NCBI RefSeq assembly: GCF_000165395.2
Contig: NC_010575.1
Coordinates: 167,501 to 231,500, forward strand
Source: Babesia bovis T2Bo
Taxonomy: Eukaryota > Apicomplexa > Aconoidasida > Piroplasmida > Babesiidae
DNA length: 64,000 bases
Direction of reading: 5' to 3'
A program made the position numbers and the translations under genes. Under the pieces are notes generated by a model, which was not told the DNA's origin, did not search any database, and saw only the letters and a program-made list of their open reading frames with translations. Shown in pieces: positions 21,399 through 33,920 of this stretch. How positions within the stretch are numbered: position 1 is the stretch's first letter; each line of letters starts with the position of its first letter.

Positions 21399-21822
21399 AT
21401 GATACCTCCTGCCTCAACTACATCCGTGACGGATGGAGCAACTCCCATAAACAACAAAGCCGGTAAGACATATATGGCCATAATTGGGTTATATTCATTA
21501 TTCAGGTAGACGTCTATCGTTTTTTCGTGCGCCTTCCATATTTCACAGCGCAATTTACGGAGCAGTTGCGGGTAATGCTCGAGGTATACAGTACACCATT
21601 ATTGTAGGCCTTGCTTTTTACGGCGGATATTATGTGTATCGTGCGTTAAAACTTAACACCAACAATACGGAATATTATGGGCGACAAAGTCGCTGGCGTC
21701 ATTTGGAGAAGCAGCAGCTGTTCCAGAGAGAGCTAAGCCAGAAAATGAATGGCAATTTTGTCGCGAACCTTACCCAGGAATATGATCCAGTGGCTTTGCG
21801 TCAACCAGGTGGCCATATGTAA
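21399..21822 (+). CDS. small single-TM protein, possibly mitochondrial
   Basis: Exons 21399-21462 and 21506-21822 are joined across a 43-nt phase-1 intron (GTAAGACATA to ATTATTCAG), giving 126 aa. The N-terminus is Ser/Thr-rich without acids (MIPPASTTSV), followed by RRLSFFRAPSIFHSA, then one membrane helix (about residues 47-66, YTIIVGLAFYGGYYVYRAL), then a hydrophilic, Gln-rich tail ending QPGGHM. This resembles single-span subunits of apicomplexan mitochondrial respiratory complexes, but I cannot name one. Without the intron there is no ATG for this frame, which supports the splice. An antisense frame at 21553-21272 overlaps it and is judged spurious. Confidence 0.6.
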
Positions 21823-22188
21823 GTACATATATTTACACATCACATTTTCTTTTAGTGATTCGAAACACCTATTGTAGACGTTGAATCTACTTTGGTCAAT
21901 ATACTTCATAGGTTCAATATTTGCGCATTTGCAGCGTATTCCCGTAGAGTGTGGTGCAACTGAGTAATTACTTGGTCGCTATGGGCCATAAAATAGTTAT
22001 GTTGCAAAGTTTGTGAATGGATGTATCAAGACAGCCCCTTGACGATTCATGATACTGTACACTCTCAAAAAGGACTTTCAACTTTTGAGCAAATAAATGT
22101 GTAATTACAAACCATTATGGTTGTCGTATTGCCCATAGATACGTCTTCGAAGAGCCATCTCCGCCTTTTACATCATCATTGACAGCAC
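21823..22188. other. intergenic between convergent genes
   Basis: AT-rich 3' flanks of the genes ending at 21822 (plus) and 22189 (minus). No further feature seen. Confidence 0.5.
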
Positions 22189-23580
22189 TCATTTGCCCAT
22201 GAGCGTTCCTAGCATTATTCTTGTATTCCACAATGAATGGATTGCCATGCTAATGAACACATTGTTAGTTCCTTGCTCAATGAATGACCAAAGGACTCCT
22301 AAGGCGAATAGCTGTATTATGCTGTGTGGATTCATGTGATGTACAGCAAACACTAGAGCTGCAATACAAGTCGCTATATTCCTAGGCAACTTAGCATTTA
22401 TCACTTTAAAAACAAATACACGGTATAACATCTCTTCCCACCATGGCGCCGTAATACAGGGGCCAAGGGCTGTGACAATGGAAGGAATCATACTAGATGT
22501 CTCTACGTGCACAAATTCCGGGGTAATATCCTCTTTAATGATCAACTGTGGGTGTATAAGTTTGCTAAATGCTTGTAGAATATTGAATATCAGATCAGCA
22601 ACATTGTATACTCCACAGGATACGAAGTAGCCCATCAACGCTTTATATACCCATAGTTCCTCCGAATTTAAAGTGTACCATAATGTTTTCTTTTGATTCA
22701 AAGGCACAACATAGTTGAGCATTTTTACACCTAATATAACCCATGTAAGGTGACTGAGTAGTATGGTCACTGATCTTTGCAGTGCAGGGTCAACCGGCCA
22801 GTCCATTGCGGATAACAATAGCAATACATTATCTACAACTCTAGCTGCATACGCGGACAAATAGAAGCTAGCCAATAAACCAGTAGCGACGATTGGAATG
22901 ATGACGGTATCATTTGGTTTGAGTGTTAACTGGTGGCTCTCCGGTTTTTGCAGGGACCTCCACAACAGGTAAGATGATGCTAATGAGACCAATGAATCAA
23001 TGCCTATATCAACTCCAAATCCTGAAGTAGTAGGAATGATCTGATACGGGAAAATAAGGTGGACTCCAGGTAAATAGAAGGCGTAAACACACTGCCCTAT
23101 TATGGCCAATGCAATTTGTTCAATTGTCGACAACGTTGATAATCTTTGCTTCATCAACATCATTAGTGAAGTACCATGTTTATAATATTTGTTTTCAATA
23201 AGTCTTTTACCGAGCTCTTGCACAGTGTCACCGATGATTCTTGATATAGTTATTCCACATTTGCCCATCGCATTAGACAAAGCAACGGAACAATTGGATT
23301 TTTCACCATGAAGTTTGCCAAACCTCTTATTTGCGACTATACCAGTGTTTGACAGAGATTTGCGTTCTTGTAGCTCATTTCCATTGGTGTCCGGTGATAT
23401 AAATGAGGTGATCACGAATGCTCGTGCACAGTTTCTCTTGGTTTTACCATAATTCTGTAGTCTTGCAGACAGTCTTCTAGGTGCGATATTAACAGCTTCT
23501 ATATTATGTTTAACCAATTCATACAGAAAAATGCATATGATAATAGGATAGAGTTTCGATGGCAACATTAGCATCATCAT
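22189..23580 (-). CDS. CPBP/CAAX-protease-like intramembrane metalloprotease
   Basis: A single-exon 463-aa membrane protein. Members of the CPBP family (Rce1/Abi type) are intramembrane glutamate proteases that process prenylated or other membrane proteins. The family motifs are all present near the C-terminus: EEMLYR at about 382-387 (EExxxR), FAVHH at about 411-415 (FxxxH), and HSLWN at about 449-453 (HxxxN). The region before them has several hydrophobic helices (about 165-380). The N-terminus has a hydrophobic stretch (LPSKLYPIIICIFLYEL) followed by a basic, Asn/Arg-rich segment (RRLSARLQNYGKTKRN), which looks like a signal peptide plus plastid transit peptide. Apicoplast targeting is therefore possible. 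The alternative is ER CAAX protease Rce1, but the leader and sequence pattern argue for a bacterial/plastid-type member. Three consecutive Met codons open the frame; the first is used. Confidence 0.75.
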   Translation of the reverse strand: MMMLMLPSKLYPIIICIFLYELVKHNIEAVNIAPRRLSARLQNYGKTKRNCARAFVITSFISPDTNGNELQERKSLSNTGIVANKRFGKLHGEKSNCSVALSNAMGKCGITISRIIGDTVQELGKRLIENKYYKHGTSLMMLMKQRLSTLSTIEQIALAIIGQCVYAFYLPGVHLIFPYQIIPTTSGFGVDIGIDSLVSLASSYLLWRSLQKPESHQLTLKPNDTVIIPIVATGLLASFYLSAYAARVVDNVLLLLSAMDWPVDPALQRSVTILLSHLTWVILGVKMLNYVVPLNQKKTLWYTLNSEELWVYKALMGYFVSCGVYNVADLIFNILQAFSKLIHPQLIIKEDITPEFVHVETSSMIPSIVTALGPCITAPWWEEMLYRVFVFKVINAKLPRNIATCIAALVFAVHHMNPHSIIQLFALGVLWSFIEQGTNNVFISMAIHSLWNTRIMLGTLMGK

Positions 23581-23861
23581 CTCTATCCTTCAGCGGCACT
23601 AGCCTTTGTCTATACATTTCGAAGCGCTTTTGCATATAGAATACATTATTCTGTACAATATTTAATGAACATTTAGGCAAAAGTATCATTTATTTGCACA
23701 ATGATGTGGGTTGACCATGCGTAACAGGCGATGTGCACATCACTTATCAATTGAAACTTATTGCATTGGTTAATTCTACCACTTCTTGGTTTTCTGTGCT
23801 CGATGGAATAGATTATATTAGAAAATGTTGAAATGTGTATATTGTTATATGTATTTCCGCA
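23581..23861. other. shared divergent upstream region
   Basis: 281 bp between the divergent starts of the CPBP protease and the CUE-domain gene; presumably holds both promoters. AT-rich, no motif recognised. Confidence 0.4.
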
Positions 23862-26022
23862 ATGAATAATGGAATGGAATCCATATATGAGTTCACTTAC
23901 AGGTATAATTTAAAGCTATTTACGTTTGGCACGGTCGATGGATCGGATGCGTCGTTGGATGATGTAGCGACATTTTTGGGTTAGTTAATAAAGACAAGCT
24001 ATGAAACTACCCTAGGGCACTTTAACGAAAAAATAAGCTACCTACTCCGGAATGAAGCGGCGTTAGACACCATTGACGAAACAACATGTCATATCATATC
24101 TACATTCATCTGCCGTGTTTTCCCACCTTATAGTCCTTTTATCGTTTATAATAACGGGTTGTCTACGTCAGAGACACGTATTCTTCTGGACGATGTAACA
24201 AAGTATGCTAACAATTTTGATTTTAACTATTCTTTCAGAAATCTGCTAAATTTAATATGTAGAATAAAGGATTCAGTTGCAGCGTATGTTTTGGGGTTCG
24301 TTATGTAAATTACCGCTAAAGCATGACAGGTTGGACAATGCGAAATTTGCCCTGAACATTTTCAATTTATATTGGAGAAACAATAAAGCTGTCGTAGATC
24401 AGTTGTTTAACCTTTTAATTAACCAGCACGCGAATTATGTAGATGACTTGGTAATATTGGTGGGTATATTGACCAAGGTAAGTGTTACCCTTGTCATCCA
24501 ATTCTTTGGCAGCATATACAAAGGGAATATGAATATATTAACCTTTTGATGTCCGGCATAAGGCAAGGGCGCTGGACTAATAACTTCCGCACGTCAGAAA
24601 TCAGTGCTTATATCGCATATAGAAGTGATACGTCATCTAGTTTTGATCGGAATGCATTATTTGTGGATCAAAATATTATGATTTTAGACGTGTTAGCATA
24701 TTTGGAAACCATATTGCAACATTTCCCAATATCTGAGTGTGATAGAATTCTTTCTGTTACTGTTTCGAGTTTTGACGGTGAATCTCAGATTTCTACTCTG
24801 CTTACGAATGTATATTACTTGTTTTCTCAAGTAGAGAAACTTATATATGACAAGAAACGAGCTATATACAAGATGGAGGTATGTTGCTTAGGTATTTATG
24901 ACACAATTTCAGTTGTCTGAGAAGCTTGCAGCAACATTTCAGAGGTCTCTTTTCTATCGATGCAAGATGATTGCGTTAAACTGCCTGTTGTCAATTGTGA
25001 AATATAATGTTGTAATCCATCCTACTGAATCGGCAGACTATTGTTATAATTGGTTATTGATTTTTTTAGAGGTAATTATTAGTTGTTGGTAAAACATATG
25101 CTTCAGATTGGTGGTGAAGAATATGACGTTGATTCTTCAGTTATTTTAGAGGATTTGCATGACATTGACCTTTTCAAACACGTGGATACTTGGTCGTCAA
25201 TAAGTGGTACTTGGTATGTGTCATTTCCAATAACTCACTATTAATCAACATTAGGTTGCCTGGCGAGATTGATCAATTGAGATCTTTGGTTGGTTCTAGA
25301 GAGAATCAAAATGTACGTTTACACGTCACGGAATATTATCATTTTACAGCAGACGAGCCCCAATGATGAAACAAAGTTAGTTTTAGGGAATGGGTCTGAA
25401 TATACTTCCAGGATGATATCAGAAGTGACGGGGATACATGATACAGTAGTTATCAATAATTGTCTTAAGAAGCATAATTTCGATGTTTCCGAGACGATAT
25501 TGGCATTACTCAAAGAATCAGGTTGGTATCAATTATATAGAGCATGAGCTATTTGTAGAAATCGAGTCCCGTCCATCTCAACATCACCGTATCCAACCTC
25601 ACAAGAAGCCTACGCCTTCTATGGATATATCAACACATTTTATTTCTAAAGAAACACGGCAATCTGTATTAAACTACTGGTACGATTCTAGCATTTACGA
25701 TTCCACGGTGCACAGGGATTTCATTAATCGTCAGGAAATCTACGATGATGATTATGACGACGACTCCATGGAAGATGATGTGTTACCTCTAAATGCACGC
25801 CTTGTTTACGAAGAGATGACAGATTCAGAAGAAGATGTGGACGACAGTTCCGAGAATGTGAACCAATCAGGTGATAATAGCACTGCCTCCAAAACACAAA
25901 GTTCTGTTAATCTTCCAACTGAAGGTCACCCAAGCAGAAGCTTTCACAATTCTCGAAAGAAAAAGCACACTCCAAAATACAACAGGAAGCGTAATACCAT
26001 AAATATTGATGCTTTCAGTTGA
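23862..26022 (+). CDS. CUE-domain protein, ASCC2-like, 9 exons
   Basis: The exons are 23862-23979, 24016-24283, 24330-24477, 24513-24878, 24913-25071, 25107-25213, 25255-25312, 25350-25521 and 25559-26022, totalling 1860 nt (619 aa). Introns are 34-46 nt in mixed phases. The N-terminal two-thirds is helical and resembles the ASCC2 helical domain in layout (NNFDFNYSFRNLLNLICRI, like the NYLFDIPKLLDLC stretch of animal ASCC2). A CUE domain follows at about residues 425-466 (MISEVTGIHDTVVINNCL, then FDVSETILALL), which in ASCC2 binds K63-linked ubiquitin. After it come an acidic YDDDYDDDSMEDD motif, also typical of ASCC2, and a basic tail. ASCC2 partners the ASCC3 helicase in alkylation repair and ribosome quality control. 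The identification rests on domain order and local similarity and is tentative; the gene model is well supported. Confidence 0.6.
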
Positions 26023-26546
26023 CAACTTATTTACAATTTTCTACGTGAAATATATAGACAACAATGCTATTCACTACGGTTATCATTACGTTATATGTTC
26101 ATTAAATTACGGGGTTAATGAGCCTATGTATTATACTGGAAATTGTCTTTGTTTGGACACAACCAACATAACGCATCATGCCGTTTAAGAATCCCTCAAA
26201 ACAATCATTAAACATTTAAAAATATAATGATTTAAAATAACTTTCTATTTCCTGAATGTGTACAAACCGTACTTCTATTTGCTGTTATGTATCCTTCTTA
26301 CTAATGTGTTAACTTCAGTTTGTTGTGCTTAGTATAATAAAAGCATATAGACCCTAAACATTAGCTAATTTTATGCTGAAAGTCCTCTGCATAATTGTTT
26401 TTTTATTCCCGCAGACTTGTCTGTTTGTAATCGCAGAGGTGCTGTTTTCTTATGTGTAATCTTTAATATTTGACTTGGTACTTCGTCCGCTGTACATACT
26501 AAACCTACTTTTATCGCATGATATTTGGATATATTTTTGAGCCAAA
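26023..26546. other. intergenic upstream of adenylosuccinate lyase
   Basis: AT-rich, with poly-T runs and no coding support; probably the 3' end of the CUE gene and the promoter of the lyase gene. Confidence 0.5.
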
Positions 26547-28194
<1,648 letters not shown>

Positions 28195-28361
28195 TTTCTT
28201 TGATCAGCTTTGAATTCATCTAAGATGCCACTCTATGAAACACGCTGACTACTAGGCTTGTATAACATGCACGGGTAACTCCGATTAATTATATTAGCAC
28301 ATCTCTAGAGTTCGCTAGATCTTATACGATGCTAGTTTGACAATGATGTAATGAAGTTGGA

Positions 28362-29291
28362 TTAGCGCTTTCTCCATTTCCTCAAGGATCGCGCACCTGT
28401 TCTTCCTGGCATTTTAGGCATCTTCTGCCTGATATCCTCATATAGTGCAGCTGTATACAGGTCATTAACAATTCTTTTCCACTTACATTCAAGGAAGTGC
28501 TTGACCGTGGGATTAGCTTCAACTAGAGCACGTGCTATGGCAAGTCTTGTAGATCGAGCTTGTCCCGTGATACCACCCCCTTTGGTTTCAATAAATACAT
28601 CATACACGCCGCAACATCCGGCAAGATAAAATGGCTCTAATACGTCCATTCTGATTGATCTGTGATCAATATAACACTGCTTTACCTGTTGTAGAAAATG
28701 GGCCATCTCTTGTGTAAATCTTCTTCTCCGTTAACCTTAACGAGGCCACTTCCACGTTGTATGACAACTCGCGATGTTGATCGCATACACGTTCCATGTC
28801 CTTCAGCCCGTGCATTCCACCGATTACCTTTGAACCAGAAGACCTGAAGATTCTAATGATATATGAGGGAGCTTACAAGGGTCGACTCGGGTTTAGTTTT
28901 CTCTGCGATGATTCTATCGATATTTGTAATTTCCGAAGTTTGTTGCGATGTTATGAGACGGTCTAGGTTTATAGAGTTATCATCTCCGACGGTATTTTTG
29001 TCGTCGAAATATTGATATTTACGTTTATCTTCGAAGAAGTTAGATATTAGAAACGGGGATTTATTCTACAGCTGAATATTGCCCATATACTACACAAACC
29101 GGTGAGAATGATGGCGATGATATGATTAATTTCTGTATTTCTTGTTTAGTTGCGATTCCGGCATCCTTAGCCAGGTACAATGCCTGTGTGTTGTTAACTA
29201 CTCAGGTAGAGCTAGCTCTTACTTCATCTATCGAAAGGGTAGATGTTGCTTTGTTCAACGCCTCGTTGAGACATCGTGTGATTCTAATCAT
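28362..29291 (-). CDS. organellar (probably mitochondrial) ribosomal protein uS9, 5 exons
   Basis: Component of the small ribosomal subunit; uS9 C-terminal residues reach the decoding centre. The exons are 29291-29223, 29183-29100, 29065-28877, 28843-28686 and 28650-28362, totalling 789 nt (262 aa). The uS9 core is at the C-terminus: GSGLVKVNG, GGGITGQARSTRLAIARAL and the terminal GRTGARSLRKWRKR, where the invariant final KR contacts P-site tRNA. A 110-residue N-terminal extension begins MIRITRCLNEALNKATSTLS, a basic, acid-poor amphipathic leader typical of mitochondrial import; mitochondrial uS9 proteins of other eukaryotes also carry long extensions. No hydrophobic signal peptide is seen, so mitochondrion is preferred over apicoplast. 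The upstream end depends on two small introns and is less certain than the core. Confidence 0.82.
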
Positions 29292-29421
29292 TTTGACTAT
29301 ACACCCATTTTTGGAGTTAGCGCGCACTGTTATAAAGAATTAATTAGCCTAACGTGTAACACATTATAAAATACAATTACAAAAAATGTTTGAACACTAT
29401 TTTCCAATTTAATGCACCAAT

Positions 29422-30294
29422 TTAAGCGCATTTGCTAAAGGGCGCTGCCATGGGTCCTACAACGGGTACCTCCTGACACTTGTCGGACATGTTCCTGTTT
29501 GTTGACACACGAGTTGTACTTCCCAGGTTAAAGGTATTTGCAGCGGCTACTGGAGTGGTACATCTGGTTGCTTTATCTTTTAGAGCTCTTGCAATTGACT
29601 CGAATGCCTGTACATTTGTTAGTGAATAGGGTGAGCAAATACCTTTTCTACATTTTGTGCTGTTTTAGCTGAAGCTTCAATGTAATCCATATTGTTTTGT
29701 TCCGCGAATTCTCGTGCTTCATCGTATGTCACAGCTCGTGAATCTTCCAAGTCAACCTTGTTTCCGATTAGGAGCTTCGATATGTTTGCGCTAGAGTACC
29801 TGCAAAGAATATGCTCCGTTATATATTATACGGTTAAGTTGTTATGCGACTATGTTCAACGTTACAATAGTTTGCCTCTACATTTTCATTCACTGAACGT
29901 ACTTTTCTATGTCGACAAGCCATGTTTTCTTTACACTCTCGAATGATACACGACTAGTGACGTCGTACACAGTTATGATACCATGTGCTCCTCTGTAATA
30001 TGTAGAAGTAATGGTTCTAAATCTTTCCTGTCCTGCGGTATCCCACTGCACGAATATAACTTTTAGCGTAGATATCTTACAATTTGTAACTTGATGGTCA
30101 CGTTGTCAATCTTAACCGTTTTGATTTTAAAATCTACACCAATGGTACTCATATATGACTCGCTGTAAGTGTCGTCCTGTGTGATGTTATGGATGTGTAA
30201 TTTGACTCACCGCAAATCGAAGTAGAAGGGAAGATTTCCCTGCGCCACTGTCGCCAATGATAATGATTTTAAATAAATAATCATATTCCTTCAT
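29422..30294 (-). CDS. rab1: Rab1/Ypt1-type small GTPase, 5 exons
   Basis: Rab1 GTPases drive vesicle docking from ER to Golgi. The exons are 30294-30211, 30176-30081, 30045-29903, 29799-29643 and 29607-29422, totalling 666 nt (221 aa). The motifs in order are GDSGAGKS (P-loop), YMSTIGVDF (switch I threonine), [10 protein letters not shown] (switch II), GNKVDL (guanine specificity) and EASAK. The N-terminus [17 protein letters not shown] and the switch regions are of the Rab1 subfamily. The C-terminus is odd: it ends PFSKCA, with a single cysteine one residue from the end instead of the usual double-cysteine or CxC prenylation motif, so geranylgeranylation by the Rab transferase needs confirmation. 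Intron 3 is 103 nt, the others 34-35. It is divergent from the CBS gene across 167 bp. Confidence 0.9.
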
Positions 30295-30461
30295 CTTGGA
30301 AAGCGGAAAAAGATTTTGTGACTCGTTGCCTTTCTGGAGTGCAAGGCAGGGGTACCCTCACTATTGCTTCAATATTGCGCCTATTATTAAGTTAATTTGC
30401 GTAAATCGCAACTACAGTTACAGATGACAGGGTAGTTGTCATTCTGCCCATCTTGGGTATT

Positions 30462-31607
30462 ATGAGTGCATCGTCGCGTTGCCTTCGGAGTACCGATGAT
30501 CGGGACTGTGTGTCGTCTTCCGCTTCGACATTAACTGCGGCTATAAACTCTTTCCCACCTCCTATGCGTCGCATAGAATGTCGTGACATTGACTACATGT
30601 TAGGCATAACGCCTGTGAAGGCTTTATTGCATTCTCATGGGAGGGTACGTCATATTTTTCATGTAACGTATAGACAATTTAGGTCCTTGTCATAAACAGT
30701 ACCGCACCTTTGTACATATGCTTAATGTCTATGGCTGCTTATGGTACGTTTTGGTTATAATACGTTTATATTTATTAGGTCAGCATTTTGCGCTTTTGTA
30801 CAATCCCGATCTCCAGGACTTTATTGGATGTTTGGATGAACATGCAGTTTTGCGGTTGCTTCTTAATAGAGCTCAATTGAATTTGTCTGACTCTTGTGAA
30901 TCTTACACGAGAAGGGAAGATGTATCCACGATATACAGAGTACGTGAAGATTCCCCTGCCAAGGATGGTCTCGCAATGTTGCTTTCGCAGAGGTCGCGTT
31001 GTCTTATCACTTGGTCGTCCAAAAGGGACGCTCCCATGGGTTATTTGACAACCAGATGTTACCTTGGTTACATCATTAAACACCTCCGTGGATGTCACTT
31101 GCATAGAGCTACGAGGATCGCAGATATTCAGCCCTTGGTGGATTACTATACCGTTACGGGTGATATTACCCTGGGAGAAACGATTGGTCTTTTAGTTGAC
31201 CATGACGAGATTTTGCTTTCAGGGTCCGATGGGCGTGCGCTGTGCGTCTTCAATCGCAAAATGATAGTAAATTATATTTTATCATTGCTACACAGAAAGG
31301 TATGTTCCGTTACTTAACATTGTTTATATATGTGTAGGAACCTGTAAGGTTGTCTACCGAGTTGAGAGTGGTATATGATGGGTTTTCCTTGGCATCTGAT
31401 TCTACACCTCTCCTTCCAGAGGTATGTAATGTGTGTATCTAATACATTATTCCTTAGGTAAATAGGAGCATGTCATTGGTTGAAGCTCTTCCCATTATAT
31501 TTTCTTCTTATGATGGATTTTTTCTATCTTCTGAGGGTGATTCTGGTCCTTCTTGTGTGCTGAGTGTCTGGGATGTGTTGCAGCACATGCTCTATCATTT
31601 AGCATGA
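30462..31607 (+). CDS. CBS-domain protein, AMPK-gamma/SNF4-like
   Basis: Exons are 30462-30644, 30784-31299, 31338-31421 and 31458-31607, totalling 933 nt (310 aa); all three introns are phase 0. After a Ser/Arg-rich N-terminus the sequence shows what look like four CBS units. The clearest are around VREDSPAKDGLAMLL with MGYLTTRCYLGYIIK, and DITLGETIGLLVDHDEILL with ALCVFNRKMIVNYIL; the last is SMSLVEALPIIFSSYDGFFL with VLSVWDVLQHM. Tandem CBS pairs bind adenine nucleotides, and the arrangement suggests a gamma subunit of an AMPK/SNF1-type kinase. This is inferred from pattern only; no kinase partner lies nearby. Intron 1 (139 nt) is unusually long here and could hide a small exon. The stop is only 33 nt before the next start. 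Confidence 0.5.
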
Positions 31608-31640
31608 ACCTTACTAATTACAGCCATTGCAAATGATGAG

Positions 31641-32700
31641 ATGATAATATTGTTGTTTGATTATTTGTTTTTATTTTGCATTAATGCGTTATGCTCTTGT
31701 AATGTTCGCGATGTGAAAATTGAGGTGGATGATCCTCGGCCTCGTATGGCCGTTGCTCGTGGCGGTGTGACTATTCCTGTTTTAACAATTTCACGTGATG
31801 AGGGTGATCGTTCATTGATTCAATTTGAAGGTCCTTCTAAATATTCTTTGGGTGTGGATTCTCTTGGTAACTTCTCGATCAACGCTGACAATCAACCTAT
31901 GCTTATTATGAACAATGAGCATAATATATCGATTCACATGGGCAATCTATCAGTCCGGTTGGTTATACATTTTGGAAAAAATAGAATGTGTGATAGTTCT
32001 ATTGATTTTGGTGGCGACTTACTGGTTGAGGGTGTATCGCAGTTTAAGATGATTTGGCGAGAGGATTTTGCCGATTCTAAAGGTTGGAATGGCACAGGTT
32101 GGTTACATTTTGGGCTTCATGTTGACGGTATAATTTACAGTGGAGAAGATAGACGTTTCTTCATGTTCTGGGATTCCGATGTTAGGTGGTTATAAGCATT
32201 TTGGCAGGGTACGTTGTTTTCTTATACATTACATATTTTTAGGGTTGGATTCAGAAGACCTTTATTGAGCTTCCTGTTCATCGTGAATTACGTTTGCGGG
32301 CAAATTTTCACTTTATTGATCAATGGGTACTTCTTGGTATTATTTGTTTATACTATTGCAGTCTGGTGAGAGTGGTTACATGAAGGTCAACACCTCAGCG
32401 TCTTCTCCTATGGAATATGTTTGGAATGAGTCCCATTTTCAGAATTTAGGTTATGGCATTAACATTTGTGGAGGTACGTTATTTTCTGTTGTCGTTAACA
32501 ACGTTTAGATGATACTCCTGATTCCAAATTTTCCGTACCAATAGATGTGACTCTTCCACACAGTGCTGAACGTTTTACGTTAGGTATGTTATTTTTGTAT
32601 AATCGTTTACACCATGTTTATAGAATTCGGTAGCACATTGGAAGGTGATGCCATTCAGCAATCTTGGGGTATTTCGGGTCTCGAGATTCACGTTCGTTAA
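31641..32700 (+). CDS. secreted beta-rich protein, unknown function, 6 exons
   Basis: The exons are 31641-32127, 32186-32208, 32243-32326, 32362-32473, 32509-32583 and 32624-32700, totalling 858 nt (285 aa). A strong signal peptide (residues 1-20, LLFDYLFLFCINALCSC) leads a short-strand-rich middle with repeated GNxSI/GVDS motifs. A C-terminal domain follows with NFHFIDQW, MEYVWNESH, INICGG, SVPIDVTLPH and SWGISGLEIHVR. That last pattern, with a conserved Trp, Cys and acidic residues, recurs in secreted proteins of other apicomplexans and ciliates and reads like a jelly-roll/galactose-binding type fold; I cannot name the family. No membrane anchor. Intron 1 (58 nt) is the weakest part of the model; the rest is firm. 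Confidence 0.65.
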
Positions 32701-32899
32701 CTGTTTTATCGGCTATAAGATATCGCTACATTAGTTAAAGGAGTGTATCTCTGCTGTTTCATTTATTTGCCTGTGTTTTTAAAAATATTTTAATCATGTT
32801 AGCTGCGGCAACAGGTTAGAAATGCCTGGTATAAATACTAGTCAAATGTGTTGCATTAAATATATACTTCCTTTTGTATCATCATAGTTCTTTTAATGC

Positions 32900-33914
32900 T
32901 CAATTGAGTGGTTCTATTCTGAATTTTTTATTGCCTGCTCTAAGGCGGCTTCCGATATTTTCACCTAATTCTGTTGATATTTTTAATGGTTCCTTACCTT
33001 CTAATATAAGGCATACTCTTCCCATATTTTGGGGTGTGTTGTATTCAACTTTCTACTCGCTGTTATATATATTATTGTAGCTTACTTTCCACGCCTCTGC
33101 CATTGCTGACGCCAGGATTGCTACCAGTGTAATTGCCGTAGCATTTGTTGTTGCTTCCGTTTTTCCTGGCACATTCCTCAGCACGATCATAGCTTCTTTT
33201 TGTGACAATTCCATTAAAACGCGTCGCGCTACACGTGTTGATAATATATTATGTAAATTTACCTATTCTTCTCATTGAGGATAGGTTAACCATTTCATTT
33301 AAGTCGACTCTGATTTCTCCAATTGCTACGATTTCCATATAAACATCTTCCGTATGTAATTACCTGGTATCTCTTCCATCAATGAAATCCAGATATTTTC
33401 CTGTAGCATCATTGTCTGATGGATAAACCAATGATCATACCTCTCTTGTCCATGTTGCTACGTCTAGTTCAATAGTATTCGATGGATCGAACTCTAGCAG
33501 CACCTGTAATGTAGAAATGGCGGTACCGATCTGTTGATTGTATGTGTATCTATGTGTATGCTTACCTGGCAGCTGAACAGCCATGGAGGTGAAAGTGCGG
33601 ACTCTTCTTCAAGTGTGTGAATTGATTCTAGATTATTATGTATTTTTAGCTTCGCTTGATCTACTAACCTGCTGGTTGGATGTCCTTTGTGTTACTGTCA
33701 TGTGTGCCGGCTACATGTTGTTCGAGGTTAACTATTCGGCGTTCTAGTCTCAGATTTTCTACGTAATACATTACATTTTAATTATGTTATTGTTACCTCT
33801 TTCGAGGTGTTGTAAATTTTCGTTGAGTTCCTTAACAATTGCCAGCAAAGGATCGTATTTTGAGACGATGAATGCCTCTAGATCAGAGCATCCTTGTTTA
33901 CGTTCATGTTCCAT
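32900..33914 (-). CDS. conserved-looking coiled-coil protein, unknown, multi-exon
   Basis: Minus-strand spliced gene starting MEHERKQGCSDLEAFIVSKY and ending KKFRIEPLN. The N-terminal exon and the next form a heptad-type coiled coil (LNENLQHLERENLRLERRIV). The following exons read LLEFDPSNTIELDVATW, MEIVAIGEIRVDLNEMVNLS, RRVLMELSQKEAMIVLRNVP and LKISTELGENIGSRLRAGN. Introns of 33-41 nt fit most joins. The join near 33340-33355 works in frame only if a 17-nt intron is allowed, so the middle of the model is provisional. Not recognised. The start codon lies 6 nt after the stop of the gene at 34841-33921 on the same strand. Confidence 0.5.
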
Positions 33915-33920
33915 GTTAAT

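Noticed and set aside
21272..21553. Minus-strand 93-aa frame
   Set aside because: Antisense to a spliced plus-strand gene whose intron restores an ATG and a plausible protein; kept only as a finding.
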